64,000 bases of DNA from Salmonirosea aquatica. GTDB lineage: Bacteria > Bacteroidota > Bacteroidia > Cytophagales > Spirosomataceae. Numbering within the stretch: the stretch's first letter is position 1; the number at the start of each line of letters is the position of its first letter. The stretch lies in contig NZ_WHLY01000002.1 in NCBI RefSeq assembly GCF_009296315.1, forward strand, positions 4,810,501 through 4,874,500, given 5' to 3'. The notes under the pieces are model-generated. The model saw nothing but the letters and a program-made list of their open reading frames with translations. It was not told the origin of the DNA and searched no databases. The position numbers were made by a program, and so were the translations under genes. Below are positions 17,498-27,205 of the stretch, one piece after another.

Positions 17498-19848
17498 GTG
17501 AAAAAAATACTACTTCTCGCCTTCGTTTCTCTCCTCTTTCTCGAAGCCCGGGCTCAGCTCACGGTTGAGAAAATCATGCAGGACCCCAAGGTCTGGATCG
17601 GTACTTCGCCCAGTAATGTGTATTGGGGAGAAGATTCCAAAACCATCTACTTTGACTGGAATCCTGACGCTAATCCGGACGATTCGTTGTATCAGTACTC
17701 CCTAGCCGAAAAGAAAATCAGTAAGGTACCCCCGGCCGAACGCCGCAAACTGCCCACTGGCCAAGGTGTGTACAACCGCCTGCGTACCCTGAAAACCTAC
17801 GTCCGGAATGGCGATGTGTATTTGCTGGATTGCAAGACTTTCCAGATTCGACAATTGACCAATACCGTGGAAGTCGAAGGTACCCCCAAGTTCAGCGGTG
17901 ACGAACAGCGAATCGTTTTTGAAAGAGACGACAACCTGTTCAGTATTGCGCTGGCCACGGGCTTGCTGACGCAGCATACCAATTTCAAATCGGGAACCAA
18001 GAAAGCCGAAACCAAGAAATCGGACGAAGAAAAGTGGCTGGAAGGCGATCAGTTGGCCCTTTTTCAGATTTTGCAGGAACGGAAAGCGAAAAAAGACACC
18101 GCTGAAAAAATAATAAAAGCTGACAAGCCGTACCGCCCTAAGGAAATTTATTTAGGCGAAAAAAGAGTTTCCTCGCAACAACTAAGCCCTGATGGCCGCT
18201 TCGTGACCTACCGCCTCAGTAAAACTGACAAAACCTCCAAAAACACGATTGTGCCCAGTTTTGTCACGCAGTCGGGCTTTACCGAAGACCTTCCCGCCCG
18301 CACCAAGGTAGGGGCGCCGGCGACGGAATTTGAATTTTGGGTGTATGACATCAAGCAGGATACCATGCGGCAAGTGAGTACCAAAAAACTACCCGGCATC
18401 GGCGACAAGCCTGATTACCTGAAAGAGTACCCTAAGCAAGATACGGCCTGGAAAAAAGACAAAATTCGCCCTGTGATCGTGCACGGCCCGTCGTGGTCGG
18501 ACGATGGACAGAATGCCGTAGTAGTGGTGCGCTCGCTGGATAATAAGGATCGCTGGATTATGGCTTTCGATCCCGATTCCCTTTCCCTGAAACCGCTGGA
18601 CCGTCAGCGCGACGAAGCCTGGATCGGCGGGCCCGGGGTAGGGGGGTACCCGCAAAGTGCCGGGGAACTGGGCTGGGTGGATAATTCCACGATTTACTTC
18701 CAAAGCGAAGCCGACGGTTACGCGCACCTCTATACGCTGAATGTAAAAACGGGCGAGAAGAAGCAGTTGACAAAAGGCAAGTTTGAAATCCAGAGCGTCG
18801 CGCTCTCCAAAGACAAACAGACCTTTTATCTGACTACCAACGAGGTACATCCCGGCGAAAAGCATTTTTATAAAATGGCGGCCACAGGGGGCACCCTCAC
18901 CCGCCTCACCCCGAGCAAAAAAGGGGCCTACGAAGTGGAACTCTCGCCCGATGAAACCAAACTGGCGGCGCGCTACTCCAACAGCAACACGCCCTGGGAG
19001 TTGTTCCTGATGGAAAATGCCCCCGCTGCCAAACCCGAACAGATTACGCAGTCGACTACCGAGGCCTTCAAAGCCTACCCTGGCGCGAGGCCAAGCTCAT
19101 CACTTTCAAGGCCAGCGACGGTGTTGATGTATACGCCCGAGTTTATGAACCCAAAAAATCGAATGGGCGGGCGGTGATTTTTGTCCACGGGGCAGGGTAC
19201 CTTCAGAACGCCCACGCCTGGTGGAGTCAATATTTCCGGGAATACATGTTTCATAACCTGTTGACCGACAAGGGTTACACCGTATTGGACATGGACTACC
19301 GAGCCAGCGCGGGCTACGGGCGCGACTGGAGGACGGGCATCTATCGATTTATGGGTGGTAAAGACCTGACCGACAATGTGGATGGGGCCAATTGGCTGGT
19401 GAAAAAATACGGCATCGATCCTAAAAAAATAGGCATCTACGGTGGGTCGTACGGCGGTTTTATTACGCTGATGGCCCTCTTTACTACACCCGATGTATTC
19501 AAAGCCGGCGCGGCTCTGCGCCCCGTTACCGACTGGGCGGCTTACAACCACCCTTATACGGCTAATATCCTCAACGAACCGCATTTGGATAGTCTGGCGT
19601 ACCGCAAGAGTTCGCCGATCTACCACGTGGCGGGCCTGAAAAACAACCTGTTGATCTGTCATGGGATGGTGGATGTGAACGTCCATTTTCAGGATGTGGC
19701 GCGACTGTCGCAGCGGCTGATCGAACTTGGTAAGGATAACTGGGAACTGGCGGCGTACCCCGTTGAGGATCATGGTTTTGTGGAGCCAAGCTCCTGGACG
19801 GATGAGTACAAGCGAATCTTGAAATTGTTTGAAGAAAAGCTACGCTGA
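17498..19848 (+). CDS. S9 family prolyl oligopeptidase/dipeptidyl peptidase, frameshifted as sequenced
   Basis: The GTG at 17498 gives a Sec signal ([20 protein letters not shown]). A WD40-like beta-propeller fills about residues 30-540. The catalytic alpha/beta-hydrolase domain has GGSYGGF (Ser), [12 protein letters not shown] (Asp) and [10 protein letters not shown] (His), so the full triad is intact. The reading frame breaks at the C-run 19078-19080; adding one C gives [17 protein letters not shown] and joins both parts into 783 residues, a normal length. It cleaves peptides in the periplasm or at the cell surface. A single-base sequence error is the simplest explanation of the break. Confidence 0.9.
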
Positions 19849-19954
19849 GTAGCGGAAACGAAATTGATTTTTCCTTTTTCAAGAACTATTGTATACCGGG
19901 TGGGGTTAGAAATGATGTATATACATTTATTATAACCAAAAACCACTACAAATT

Positions 19955-20572
19955 ATGAAGTCAACTATTCTTTCCATGGCTCTACTGGCCGCGTCAGTCT
20001 CTTTTATTGCCTGTGATTCCAAGGAATCTTCGTCCGAAACTACGGAAGAAACGGCGGGCTTGCCCGATGGTACCCTGACCGTAGATACCACGGCTAGCGA
20101 GGTGATGTGGAAAGGAAGCATGGTGGGCATGTATGACCACTCGGGTGATGTGAAGCTGGAATCGGGCAATGTGACCGTGGCCGACGGGAAGATTACGGGG
20201 GGCAAGTTTGTGATTGATTTAACCAAAATTCATCCTACCGACGAAAACTACAAAGAGGATAAAACCCCGGAAAAACTGGTAGGACACCTTTCTTCGGAAG
20301 ATTTTTTCCATACCGAGCAGTACCCGACCGCTACTTTCGAAATCACAGGTTCGGAGGGTAGTACGGTAATGGGTAACCTGACTGTCCGCGGGAAGACTAA
20401 TCCTGAGAAAGTGGAAAATGTAGTGATCACCGAAGAGAATGGTCAGGTACACATGAAAGGCGATATTAAATTCGACCGCACGAAATATGATGTGGCTTTT
20501 AAGCACCCGATGCAGGAAATGGTTATATCGAACGACATCGAAATGAACGTGACGTTGGTTGCTAATAAGTAA
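19955..20572 (+). CDS. YceI family lipoprotein
   Basis: The product has 205 residues with an SPII signal (LLAASVSFIAC, Cys at about 20), an acidic linker (SSETTEETAG) and the YceI lipocalin-like domain (VDTTASEVMWKGSMVG, GKFVIDLTKIHPTDE, HLSSEDFFHTEQYPTATFEIT, VRGKTNPEKV). YceI proteins bind amphiphilic or isoprenoid-type molecules in the periplasm. It is a one-gene unit with its own terminator at 20603-20637. Confidence 0.94.
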   Translation: MKSTILSMALLAASVSFIACDSKESSSETTEETAGLPDGTLTVDTTASEVMWKGSMVGMYDHSGDVKLESGNVTVADGKITGGKFVIDLTKIHPTDENYKEDKTPEKLVGHLSSEDFFHTEQYPTATFEITGSEGSTVMGNLTVRGKTNPEKVENVVITEENGQVHMKGDIKFDRTKYDVAFKHPMQEMVISNDIEMNVTLVANK

Positions 20573-20602
20573 GCAGAAGCATATTTTCTGAGAAAGATAG
20601 AT

Positions 20603-20637
20603 AAAGGTACCCTGGGAAATTTTCCGGGGTACCTTTT
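20603..20637 (+). terminator. Terminator with GGTACC in both arms
   Basis: A 13-bp stem (AAAGGTACCCTGG with its partner, one G-U pair) closes an 8-base loop and runs into TTTT. It ends the yceI transcript. Each arm contains one GGTACC, so the iterated palindrome is used as stem material here. Confidence 0.85.
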
Positions 20638-20759
20638 CTGCGTTTGGGCTTTACACGAAGAGTTTTTTCGGAAGACAGGTAGGTTTGAGCAGGGATAGAT
20701 AGTAGATTGGGCCGGCGGAGCGTCTTCTGATAGCTTCCTGTTTGACCTGACCACAACCC

Positions 20760-21911
20760 ATGCATAACCCGAATCGCCGCGATTTTTTAATTCAGTCGAC
20801 CGCCCTCACGGCCGGTCTGCTTTCTGCGCCTGGCCTGCTGACATCAGCTTCGGCCCGGCCCCTCAAAAATCCGATGCCGCGCTGGAAAGGATTCAATCTG
20901 CTGGATTTTTTCTCTCCGGACCCGGCCAAAGGCCGCCCCGCCACCACCGAAGAACATCTCCAATGGATGGCCGACTGGGGCTTTGATTTTATCAGGCTAC
21001 CCATGGCCTATCCCTCTTACGTACAATTCGACCGCAGCAAACCGATTACCGTTGCGGAGGTACGCAACATTGATACCCAAGCCACCGACCGCATCGAGCA
21101 GTTGGTGTACCTGGCCCAAAAGTATGGACTGCATGTGAGTCTGAACTTGCACCGGGCTCCGGGCTTCTGCGTCAATGCGGGTTTTGAAGAGCCCTATAAT
21201 TTGTGGCAGGACGCGCAGGCAATGGACGATTTTGTGTACCACTGGGCTTTCTGGGCCAAACGCTTTGCCCAGACTTCCTCCAAAAAGATAAGTTTTGACC
21301 TGCTGAACGAACCCTGCACCCGCGAGGATATGAACGACCAGCATTCCAAACGTGGACCGATCCCGGGCGAACTCTACCGGAAAATGGCACTGGAAGCCTC
21401 GCAGGCCATTCGCGCTCATAATCCGGAACATTTTATAATCGCGGATGGCAATAACGTAGGGAGTAGCGTCATTCCCGAAATCACGGACCTGAACATCGCC
21501 CAAAGCTGCCGGGGCTACAATCCGGGCATTATTTCGCACTACAAGGCACCCTGGGTATTTAAGGAAACCGACAACCTACCCAAACCGAAATGGCCGGGGC
21601 AAGTGGGCGACAAGTACCTCAGCCGCGCCATGCTAGAAGCGCAGTACGAACCCTGGATCGCGCTGACCAAACAGGGGGTAGGGGTACATTGCGGCGAATG
21701 TGGCTGCTTTAATAAAACGCCCCATGCGGTATTTTTGGCCTGGTTTGAAGATGTGCTGGATGTATTGAAAACCAATGGGATCGGCTATGCTCTATGGGAG
21801 TTCAGGGGTAGTTTTGGCCTGCTGGATTCGGGGCGGGAGGATGTGGTTTATGAAGACTGGCACGGACACAAGCTGGATCGTAAACTGCTGGATTTATTGA
21901 GGAAGTACTAA
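20760..21911 (+). CDS. Glycoside hydrolase family 5 (cellulase-type), TAT-like signal
   Basis: This is a 383-residue enzyme with a twin-arginine-like leader (NRRDFLIQSTALTAGLLSA). The GH5 barrel begins at KGFNLLDFF. The acid/base Glu is E174 in DLLNEP and the likely nucleophile is E303 in HCGECGCF; GFDFIRLP and HRAPG are further family marks. It should cleave beta-1,4-type glucan, mannan or related chains outside the cytoplasm; specificity is not readable. The SGNH hydrolase gene follows after 14 bases, so the two may act together on a decorated polysaccharide. Confidence 0.92.
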   Translation: MHNPNRRDFLIQSTALTAGLLSAPGLLTSASARPLKNPMPRWKGFNLLDFFSPDPAKGRPATTEEHLQWMADWGFDFIRLPMAYPSYVQFDRSKPITVAEVRNIDTQATDRIEQLVYLAQKYGLHVSLNLHRAPGFCVNAGFEEPYNLWQDAQAMDDFVYHWAFWAKRFAQTSSKKISFDLLNEPCTREDMNDQHSKRGPIPGELYRKMALEASQAIRAHNPEHFIIADGNNVGSSVIPEITDLNIAQSCRGYNPGIISHYKAPWVFKETDNLPKPKWPGQVGDKYLSRAMLEAQYEPWIALTKQGVGVHCGECGCFNKTPHAVFLAWFEDVLDVLKTNGIGYALWEFRGSFGLLDSGREDVVYEDWHGHKLDRKLLDLLRKY

Positions 21912-21925
21912 ACCTGATCGGTACT

Positions 21926-22627
21926 ATGATGAGTGGATATAGTTTTGTCCTATTTCTGTGGGTATCCCTGTTTCCTGGCCCAGTGGCCGATCCGGCCCAT
22001 TACCTGGATGAAATAAAAACCGAACTAACCAAACAGTGGCCAGACAACCGGACGATCAACCTGGTGTTTCATGGACATTCAGTGCCGGCAGGGTACTTCA
22101 AAACGCCCGTCGTGAATACGCTGGAAGCCTATCCCTACCAACTCTTGAAGCAGATTAAAGCAAGGTATCCCTACGCCGTCGTGAATGTGATCAATACGTC
22201 CATTGGCGGCGAGCATTCGCAAAGCGGCGAAAAGCGTTTCGTGTCCGAGGTACTTCCGCATCGGCCCGATGTCCTGTTCATCGACTACGCTCTGAATGAT
22301 CGTCGCATCGGGCTCGCCGATGCCCGGAAAGCCTGGGAATCCATGATTAACGAAGCCCTTAAGCGTAATATCAAAGTTATTCTGCTGACCCCATCCCCCG
22401 ACCAGCGGGTAGATCTACTGGAATCGGGCAATGAATTGGAGCAGCACGCGTTACAAATCGAGCAAATGGCCGCAACTCATGGAATTGGCCTGGTCGACAG
22501 TTACAGTTTGTTCAGGCAACAGATCCAGCATGGTGAAAATGTGGTCGATTTTATGTCGCAGGTCAACCACCCCAATGAAAAAGGGCACGCCCTGATTGCC
22601 GACGCCTTGATGGCCTATTTTCGGTAG
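21926..22627 (+). CDS. SGNH/GDSL-type hydrolase
   Basis: The product has 233 residues with an N-terminal hydrophobic segment (FVLFLWVSLFPGPVA) that suggests export. Block I reads VFHGHSVPAG, so the nucleophile Ser follows Gly-His instead of Gly-Asp. Block III is YALND and block V FMSQVNHPNEKGH, with the catalytic His but Gln where the triad Asp usually sits three residues earlier. These are probably subfamily traits. Likely substrate is an ester such as an acetylated sugar, inferred mainly from its position 14 bases after GH5. Confidence 0.82.
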   Translation: MMSGYSFVLFLWVSLFPGPVADPAHYLDEIKTELTKQWPDNRTINLVFHGHSVPAGYFKTPVVNTLEAYPYQLLKQIKARYPYAVVNVINTSIGGEHSQSGEKRFVSEVLPHRPDVLFIDYALNDRRIGLADARKAWESMINEALKRNIKVILLTPSPDQRVDLLESGNELEQHALQIEQMAATHGIGLVDSYSLFRQQIQHGENVVDFMSQVNHPNEKGHALIADALMAYFR

Positions 22628-22697
22628 GTGGGCCGGGCTGGCGATAAAGATTGCTTAATGAAATTGAAAGGAGGCGCAGGATTTAACATGTAGAAGG

Positions 22698-22958
22698 ATG
22701 ACCAGCGATTTACAGCCCGTTTTACAATATTTGGAAATACTTTCCATCAAAATTGCCAAGCTGGAAGCCGAGCAGATCGTAGCGCGTAACATGATCGGCA
22801 AACTGGCTGCCCGGATTCATGAGGTGGAGTACGCCGAAATGGAAGCCCTACAGAAGCGCATGGAACTCACCACGAAACAGGCGCTCCTGCCCGCCCTCAT
22901 GCAGGGAATTGCCGTGCTGTCCGAAACCGAAGTACGACGCCATTTGGGAATAGAGTAA
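22698..22958 (+). CDS. Hypothetical 86-residue helical protein
   Basis: The sequence is almost entirely amphipathic helix (LQYLEILSIKIAKLEAEQIVARN, EVEYAEMEALQKRMELTT), consistent with a coiled coil or helical bundle. It has no signal and no recognised domain. A purine-rich AAAGGAGG lies about 25 bases upstream. The DUF3891 gene starts 28 bases downstream on the same strand, so the two may be coexpressed. Confidence 0.6.
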   Translation: MTSDLQPVLQYLEILSIKIAKLEAEQIVARNMIGKLAARIHEVEYAEMEALQKRMELTTKQALLPALMQGIAVLSETEVRRHLGIE

Positions 22959-22986
22959 AAATAGAGCATTTCATATCTAAATACAC

Positions 22987-23715
22987 GTGATTGTAAAATC
23001 GATACCTGTGGGTTGGGAAGTTATTTATCAGCGGGCGCACGGTCTGTTGGCGGCCGAAATAGCTTTTTATTGGAAAACCACTGAGCGACCTCCCCATTTC
23101 ATGCAGACTCTGCTGGCTATCGCCGAACATGACGACGGCCGGCCCGAATCCCGATCTCCCGAAAACCTCACCGAAGCCGGAGCACCCAAACATTTTCAAT
23201 TGTTAGGTCGTAGCGCGCAGCAGTACCGCAGCGTGATGGAGATCAGCACAGCCAAAAGTCGCTGGAATGCGCTGCTGACTTCCCTGCATATGACGTTTCT
23301 GTACGAAGATGAAAAGTATGAAGATCAGGATATTGAAGAATTTATCAAAGAGCAGCATGAATTTCAAAAGAAACTCCTGAAGGAATTGAAAATCAGCCAG
23401 ACCCAGGCTAAAAAAGCTTATCGGTTTGTAGAATGGTGTGATGCACTGTCGCTGTTGCTGTGCATGGATAGAATCCAGCCCGAGCAACGCCGGATGGACA
23501 TCAGTCTTGGCCCCGAGGGTACCATGTACCAGATTTGGCAGGATGAAAAAGAACGGCTCCGCGTTGAACCCTGGCCTTTCGAACCCGATTTCTTTACCGT
23601 AGAAGTGGAATACCGCGAACTGCACCAACTGCAATTCAAAGATGCCGACGAACTGGATGACGGTCTACGTAAGGCTCCCGTGGGGGTTCGGAAGTGGGAT
23701 TTTTTTAAGGGATGA
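22987..23715 (+). CDS. DUF3891 family protein
   Basis: The GTG at 22987 begins a 242-residue soluble protein. Features I associate with DUF3891 are the opening VGWEVIYQRAHGLLAAEIA, an AEHDDG stretch (about 47-52) that resembles an HD-type metal motif, FVEWCDALSLLLC, and a C-terminal half with PWPFEPDFFTVEVEYREL. The biochemical role is unknown. An HD-like metal site is only my inference from H-D pairs. It is next to the small helical protein upstream. Confidence 0.78.
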   Translation: MIVKSIPVGWEVIYQRAHGLLAAEIAFYWKTTERPPHFMQTLLAIAEHDDGRPESRSPENLTEAGAPKHFQLLGRSAQQYRSVMEISTAKSRWNALLTSLHMTFLYEDEKYEDQDIEEFIKEQHEFQKKLLKELKISQTQAKKAYRFVEWCDALSLLLCMDRIQPEQRRMDISLGPEGTMYQIWQDEKERLRVEPWPFEPDFFTVEVEYRELHQLQFKDADELDDGLRKAPVGVRKWDFFKG

Positions 23716-23784
23716 AAGGAAGGAATTAGATTTCAGACCTTTTGTGCTTTACTTGCCAACCTATCACCGTCAAAATCAATTCGA

Positions 23785-24711
23785 ATGATGAATCGTCGCC
23801 AGGCTCTTGCCGGACTAACGGCCCTCACCGCTGCCCCACAACTCGTTTCTGCTCAGCCTGAAGGTACCCCCGCCAAGCAGGAATCTTTCAAATATGCCCT
23901 GAATATGAGTACCATCCGGGGGCACAAGCTGGGCTTTATGAAGGAAATCGAGGTAGCCTCCAAAGCTGGTTTTCAACATGTGGAAATCTGGATCAACACG
24001 TTGCAGGAGTACCTTAAAAATGGCGGTACCCTTGCCGATGCCCGCAAGCATTTGAAAGACTCCGGGGTTGCCATAGAAGATGCGATTGGATTTGCACCCT
24101 GGATTGTGGACGATAATGGTACCCGTACCAAGGCCATCGAGCAACTCAAACAGGAAATGGACATGCTGGCCGAGGTAGGCTGCAAACGGATTGCCGCCCC
24201 CCCGATGGGTGCTACCAACGAGCCAGGCCTCGATTTGCAAAAAGCCGCCGAGCGTTACCGTACCATTCTGGAACTAGGCGACAAGACGACCGTAGTACCG
24301 CATCTGGAGCTGTGGGGATTTTCGAAAAATATCAGCCGCTTGGGTGAACTGATGTACGTGGCGATCGAGAGCAGACACCCTTCGGCGCGGGTACTGATGG
24401 ATGTGTATCACCTCTACCGCGGTGGATCGGGCTTGCAACAAGCCGCGTGGGTAGGTAAACCCTACATTGAGGTTTTCCACGTCAACGATTACCCCGCATC
24501 ACCCGCCCAAAATGAAATCAAAGATTCCGATCGGGTGTATCCCGGTGATGGCATAGGACCCTTGAAAGAATTGTTTACGATTCTCAAGAATCCTGAAAAG
24601 CCGGTGATATTGTCGCTGGAAGTATTCAACCCAGCCTACTATGCTCAGGATGCACTGGTAGTGGCTAAAACTGGCTTGGCCAAGATGAAAGCGGCCACGG
24701 CCGGAGTGTAA
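23785..24711 (+). CDS. Sugar phosphate isomerase/epimerase-like TIM barrel, exported
   Basis: The product has 308 residues with a TAT-like leader (MMNRRQALAGLTALTAAPQLVSAQ). The xylose-isomerase-like TIM barrel shows GFQHVEIWINTLQEY, VVPHLELWGF (metal Glu), RVLMDVYHLYRGG (metal Asp, His), VFHVNDYPASP and SLEVFNP (metal Glu). These residues fit the AP endonuclease family 2 metal site. Substrate is probably a sugar or inositol derivative. Two ATGs in tandem (23785 and 23788) are both possible starts. Confidence 0.88.
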   Translation: MMNRRQALAGLTALTAAPQLVSAQPEGTPAKQESFKYALNMSTIRGHKLGFMKEIEVASKAGFQHVEIWINTLQEYLKNGGTLADARKHLKDSGVAIEDAIGFAPWIVDDNGTRTKAIEQLKQEMDMLAEVGCKRIAAPPMGATNEPGLDLQKAAERYRTILELGDKTTVVPHLELWGFSKNISRLGELMYVAIESRHPSARVLMDVYHLYRGGSGLQQAAWVGKPYIEVFHVNDYPASPAQNEIKDSDRVYPGDGIGPLKELFTILKNPEKPVILSLEVFNPAYYAQDALVVAKTGLAKMKAATAGV

Positions 24712-24718
24712 AAAAATG

Positions 24719-24774
24719 ATGAGTGTTGAATGATGAAGGATTTTTATAAATCGTATTCATCGTTCAACACTCAT
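24719..24774. terminator. Long inverted repeat between convergent genes
   Basis: Two 19-base arms (24719-24737 and 24756-24774) pair with one G-U wobble around an AT-rich loop. The arms are built from TGA/GTTGAA-type repeats. It lies just after the TIM-barrel stop and before the convergent baeRF stop, so it may terminate both. Confidence 0.75.
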
Positions 24775-24801
24775 TCTGCATTGTTCAATATTATACCGTC
24801 A

Positions 24802-25968
24802 TTACACAGTCACCGGGTTCCTGAATACGGCCGCGATGTTCTTTGCACCTTCGGGCATATCTTCGGCGGCACATTGGTACACGGTACCTCCCTGGGTGAT
24901 CGTTTTGATAGCTGCTTCGGTGAGCAGGTCTTTAGTCTCGGGCGTAGAAGAGGGATAAATCTCCAACTCGTACATCTGCTCGTTGAAAACGCCCCACACA
25001 GCGGCCTCTTCCTCCACAAAAAGGGTTTCTACCTGTCCCGTCAGGGCGGCCTTGATTACCTTGTTGGCATCCGTAGAAGCCCAGTCGCCAGACCGCATCT
25101 GGGCGAATTTTTCAAAAGCCTGATCACGGTCGGCGTTGAATTTCGGTTCCATGATGTCCAGCGCCTTCTCGTGCAGTAGCATACTATCCGCTTCGGAGAA
25201 GCTGCCGTGGATGCTTTTTTCTTCATACTTGTGGTAGTCGCTGGCCTGGCGGTACATCGGGATCAGGTACTCTACACCCGCCAATACCGTAGGCAGGGGA
25301 TCGCACTGAATGATATCGTCCACGGCCTTGCTAAGCTCATAGAAGTACTGCTGGATCTCCTCTTTTTCCGAATCGTTACCGCCGCCCTGTCCGTAATGCA
25401 CGGCACCACCGCCGCCCTGTACACTGCGGGCACCTGTATGTTCCTGATGTTCGAGGAACTTGGTATAGTCTTCTATCTGGGTGGGTACCCCGTCGTTCAG
25501 CACTACTTCGGAAATCGTGCTTGGGGTAGCTTCATAGAGCTGCACATGGTTCAGATTGAGGTTAAGAATATAAAAACGCCCATCCGCATTCAAAAGCGGG
25601 ATCAGCGGACGCAGCATGAAGTTGTTGCCCACAAAAGTACGGGGCTCATTCATTTCTAGCGGTAAGGTTTTGATGTGGGTTCCGGCCGAGCTGTGGAAGA
25701 ACGCGAGTCCGTCGGAGCCATGTTGCCAGAAATCCATGTCCTCCAGCAAATCGTAGCCGGGCTTGAGGTAGATTTTGGCTTCTCCGTCGGTCATGCCATA
25801 TTGGGCGCTGAGCTGGCCTACAGCCTTTTGCAGCTGATTTTTGAAATTGATTTTATCGGCCTGGTAATTGGCCGTCGACTCGCGGCTGGTAGGGGAGTAA
25901 ATCGTTACGTGATGCAGGCCCTTGACGTTCAGCAGTTCGTTGAGTTGATCTATCTTGAAAATTTCCAT
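24802..25968 (-). CDS. baeRF-type (bacterial archaeo-eukaryotic release factor-like) protein
   Basis: The 388-residue soluble protein resembles the Bacteroidota baeRF family (family 3 or 7) with an eRF1-like architecture: YSPTSRESTANYQADKINFKNQLQKA, DFWQHGSDGLAFFHS, a middle region NLNLNHVQLYEATPSTISEV, and the C-terminal L7Ae-like part (ALTGQVETLFVEEEAAVWGVF, TEAAIKTITQGGTVYQC). A glycine-rich loop with YGQGGG lies between the first two domains (about 205-220). It sits where eRF1 carries its GGQ loop, but equivalence is unproven. A role in ribosome rescue is hypothesised for the family only. Confidence 0.75.
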   Translation of the reverse strand: MEIFKIDQLNELLNVKGLHHVTIYSPTSRESTANYQADKINFKNQLQKAVGQLSAQYGMTDGEAKIYLKPGYDLLEDMDFWQHGSDGLAFFHSSAGTHIKTLPLEMNEPRTFVGNNFMLRPLIPLLNADGRFYILNLNLNHVQLYEATPSTISEVVLNDGVPTQIEDYTKFLEHQEHTGARSVQGGGGAVHYGQGGGNDSEKEEIQQYFYELSKAVDDIIQCDPLPTVLAGVEYLIPMYRQASDYHKYEEKSIHGSFSEADSMLLHEKALDIMEPKFNADRDQAFEKFAQMRSGDWASTDANKVIKAALTGQVETLFVEEEAAVWGVFNEQMYELEIYPSSTPETKDLLTEAAIKTITQGGTVYQCAAEDMPEGAKNIAAVFRNPVTV

Positions 25969-26238
25969 AGTAGTTTGGGATTAGGTACATAAAGAATAAA
26001 TGCTGCCCCGTGGGCAAGCAATTTGTACTACAGCTATTGACAAGATTGTTCCACACCAGGCTGAAATGGCTTTTGCACGCTTACTGAACTGAATAAGGGA
26101 CGATTAGATAAGAAAAGCGAGGGGCGCATTCAAAGGAAAAATGAGGAATTAGCACCCCTCCTGAGGAAAAATATACTAGTAACCTGTTGACAGTCAAGAA
26201 TCAAAAGCCTAGGTCGAGCCACACAACGAAAAACAGCT

Positions 26239-26547
26239 ATGAAAAAGACCGAACGATTTCAGAACATTAAATTAGATATCCAGACCGAGGATTTCGATCC
26301 AACTAGCGATATCATGAGCACCATTCGGGCCGAATTGAAAAAACTGATGCGCATCTATGGAAATATAGTAGGAGCCGATGTGTACCTGAAAGAGTCTAAC
26401 CGCTCCGAGCCAGATAATAAAATGGCCCGCATCCGCGTGGGGGTACCCGGTCAAAGCTTGTTTGCCGAAGCTTCGTCAACTACATGGATTCAGGCTTTGT
26501 CGGACGTAAGTGGTAATTTGAAAAGTCAGATCCTTAGTAGGCACTAA
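26239..26547 (+). CDS. HPF/YfiA-type ribosome hibernation factor-like protein
   Basis: The 102-residue protein matches the short HPF fold: KLDIQTEDFDPTSDIMSTIRAELKKL, IVGADVYLKESN, RIRVGVPGQSLFAEASSTTWIQALSDVSGNLKSQI. HPF proteins bind the 30S A and P sites and inactivate or dimerise ribosomes in stationary phase. The ATG at 26239 follows a 270-base gap with no gene. It is a single-gene unit ended by the strong terminator at 26592-26626. Confidence 0.87.
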   Translation: MKKTERFQNIKLDIQTEDFDPTSDIMSTIRAELKKLMRIYGNIVGADVYLKESNRSEPDNKMARIRVGVPGQSLFAEASSTTWIQALSDVSGNLKSQILSRH

Positions 26548-26591
26548 GGTACCTCTTTCAGAGGTATCCCTGATTTTAAAGATTTCCGGTT

Positions 26592-26626
26592 AAGCCGGGG
26601 AAAGCGCGCTTTCCCCGGCTTTTTTT
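26592..26626 (+). terminator. Strong intrinsic terminator
   Basis: A 30-base perfect palindrome (AAGCCGGGGAAAGC and its complement around a GC centre) is followed by seven T. It ends the hpf-like transcript. A smaller hairpin (GGTACCTC...GAGGTATCC) lies directly after the stop codon at about 26548. Confidence 0.93.
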
Positions 26627-26734
26627 GTGGAATAAAGGATTTATCTGACCGCTGGCTAAAATCCAAATTTAATTCCCGGCGGTTCATCCTACATTTATCG
26701 AAGATGAAGCCAAAACTTTATTAATCTGACTTTT

Positions 26735-27205
26735 ATGAAAATCCTTTCCACTTTTTTACTTATCCTGGCTGTTCTCTCAGCTTGTCAGCCCAAAACCGAT
26801 TCACAAATCCAATCGGCTAGCCTCGAACCCACCGATCCCATTGAGGGTAGCTGGGAACTGGTGGAAAATGTCGTAGATGGTAAAAAGGTAGAGCCCATTC
26901 GGCGGCAGCAATTCAAGATGTTCCATGATGGTTTTTTTAGCTTCTTCATGTACGAGCCCGACGGTAGTTTTCACGGTGCGGGCGCGGGTACCTACACACT
27001 TGATGGAAATACCTACAAGGAAACCTTCACCTATGAAGCCGACACCACCTGGGTAGGTTGGGCGGACGAGCAGTCCTGGGAATTGCGCGGCGATACACTG
27101 CTGTTTGCCGGGTTCAAAAAAGTGTACGATTCCGGTGGAAAAGAACACCCTGGCGAATGGGGCGGGGATAAATTCAGGCAGAAACACGTACGGGCCCGGA
27201 GGTAA
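26735..27205 (+). CDS. Lipoprotein, lipocalin-like, unknown function
   Basis: The product has 156 residues with an SPII signal (LLILAVLSAC, Cys at about 17). The mature part begins IEGSWELVENVVDGKKVEP and continues as alternating beta strands (FKMFHDGFFSFFMYEPDGSF, GTYTLDGNTYKETFTYEAD, ELRGDTLLFAGFKKVYDS). This is the pattern of small lipocalin-like Bacteroidota lipoproteins. No ligand can be proposed. A TACATTTA sequence at 26690-26697 is a near match to the -7 box. Confidence 0.72.
   Translation: MKILSTFLLILAVLSACQPKTDSQIQSASLEPTDPIEGSWELVENVVDGKKVEPIRRQQFKMFHDGFFSFFMYEPDGSFHGAGAGTYTLDGNTYKETFTYEADTTWVGWADEQSWELRGDTLLFAGFKKVYDSGGKEHPGEWGGDKFRQKHVRARR

Noticed and set aside
21926-22627. SGNH hydrolase as pseudogene because of changed GDS and DxxH residues
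   Set aside because: Ser, Asn and His remain, and the changes look like a consistent subfamily pattern.
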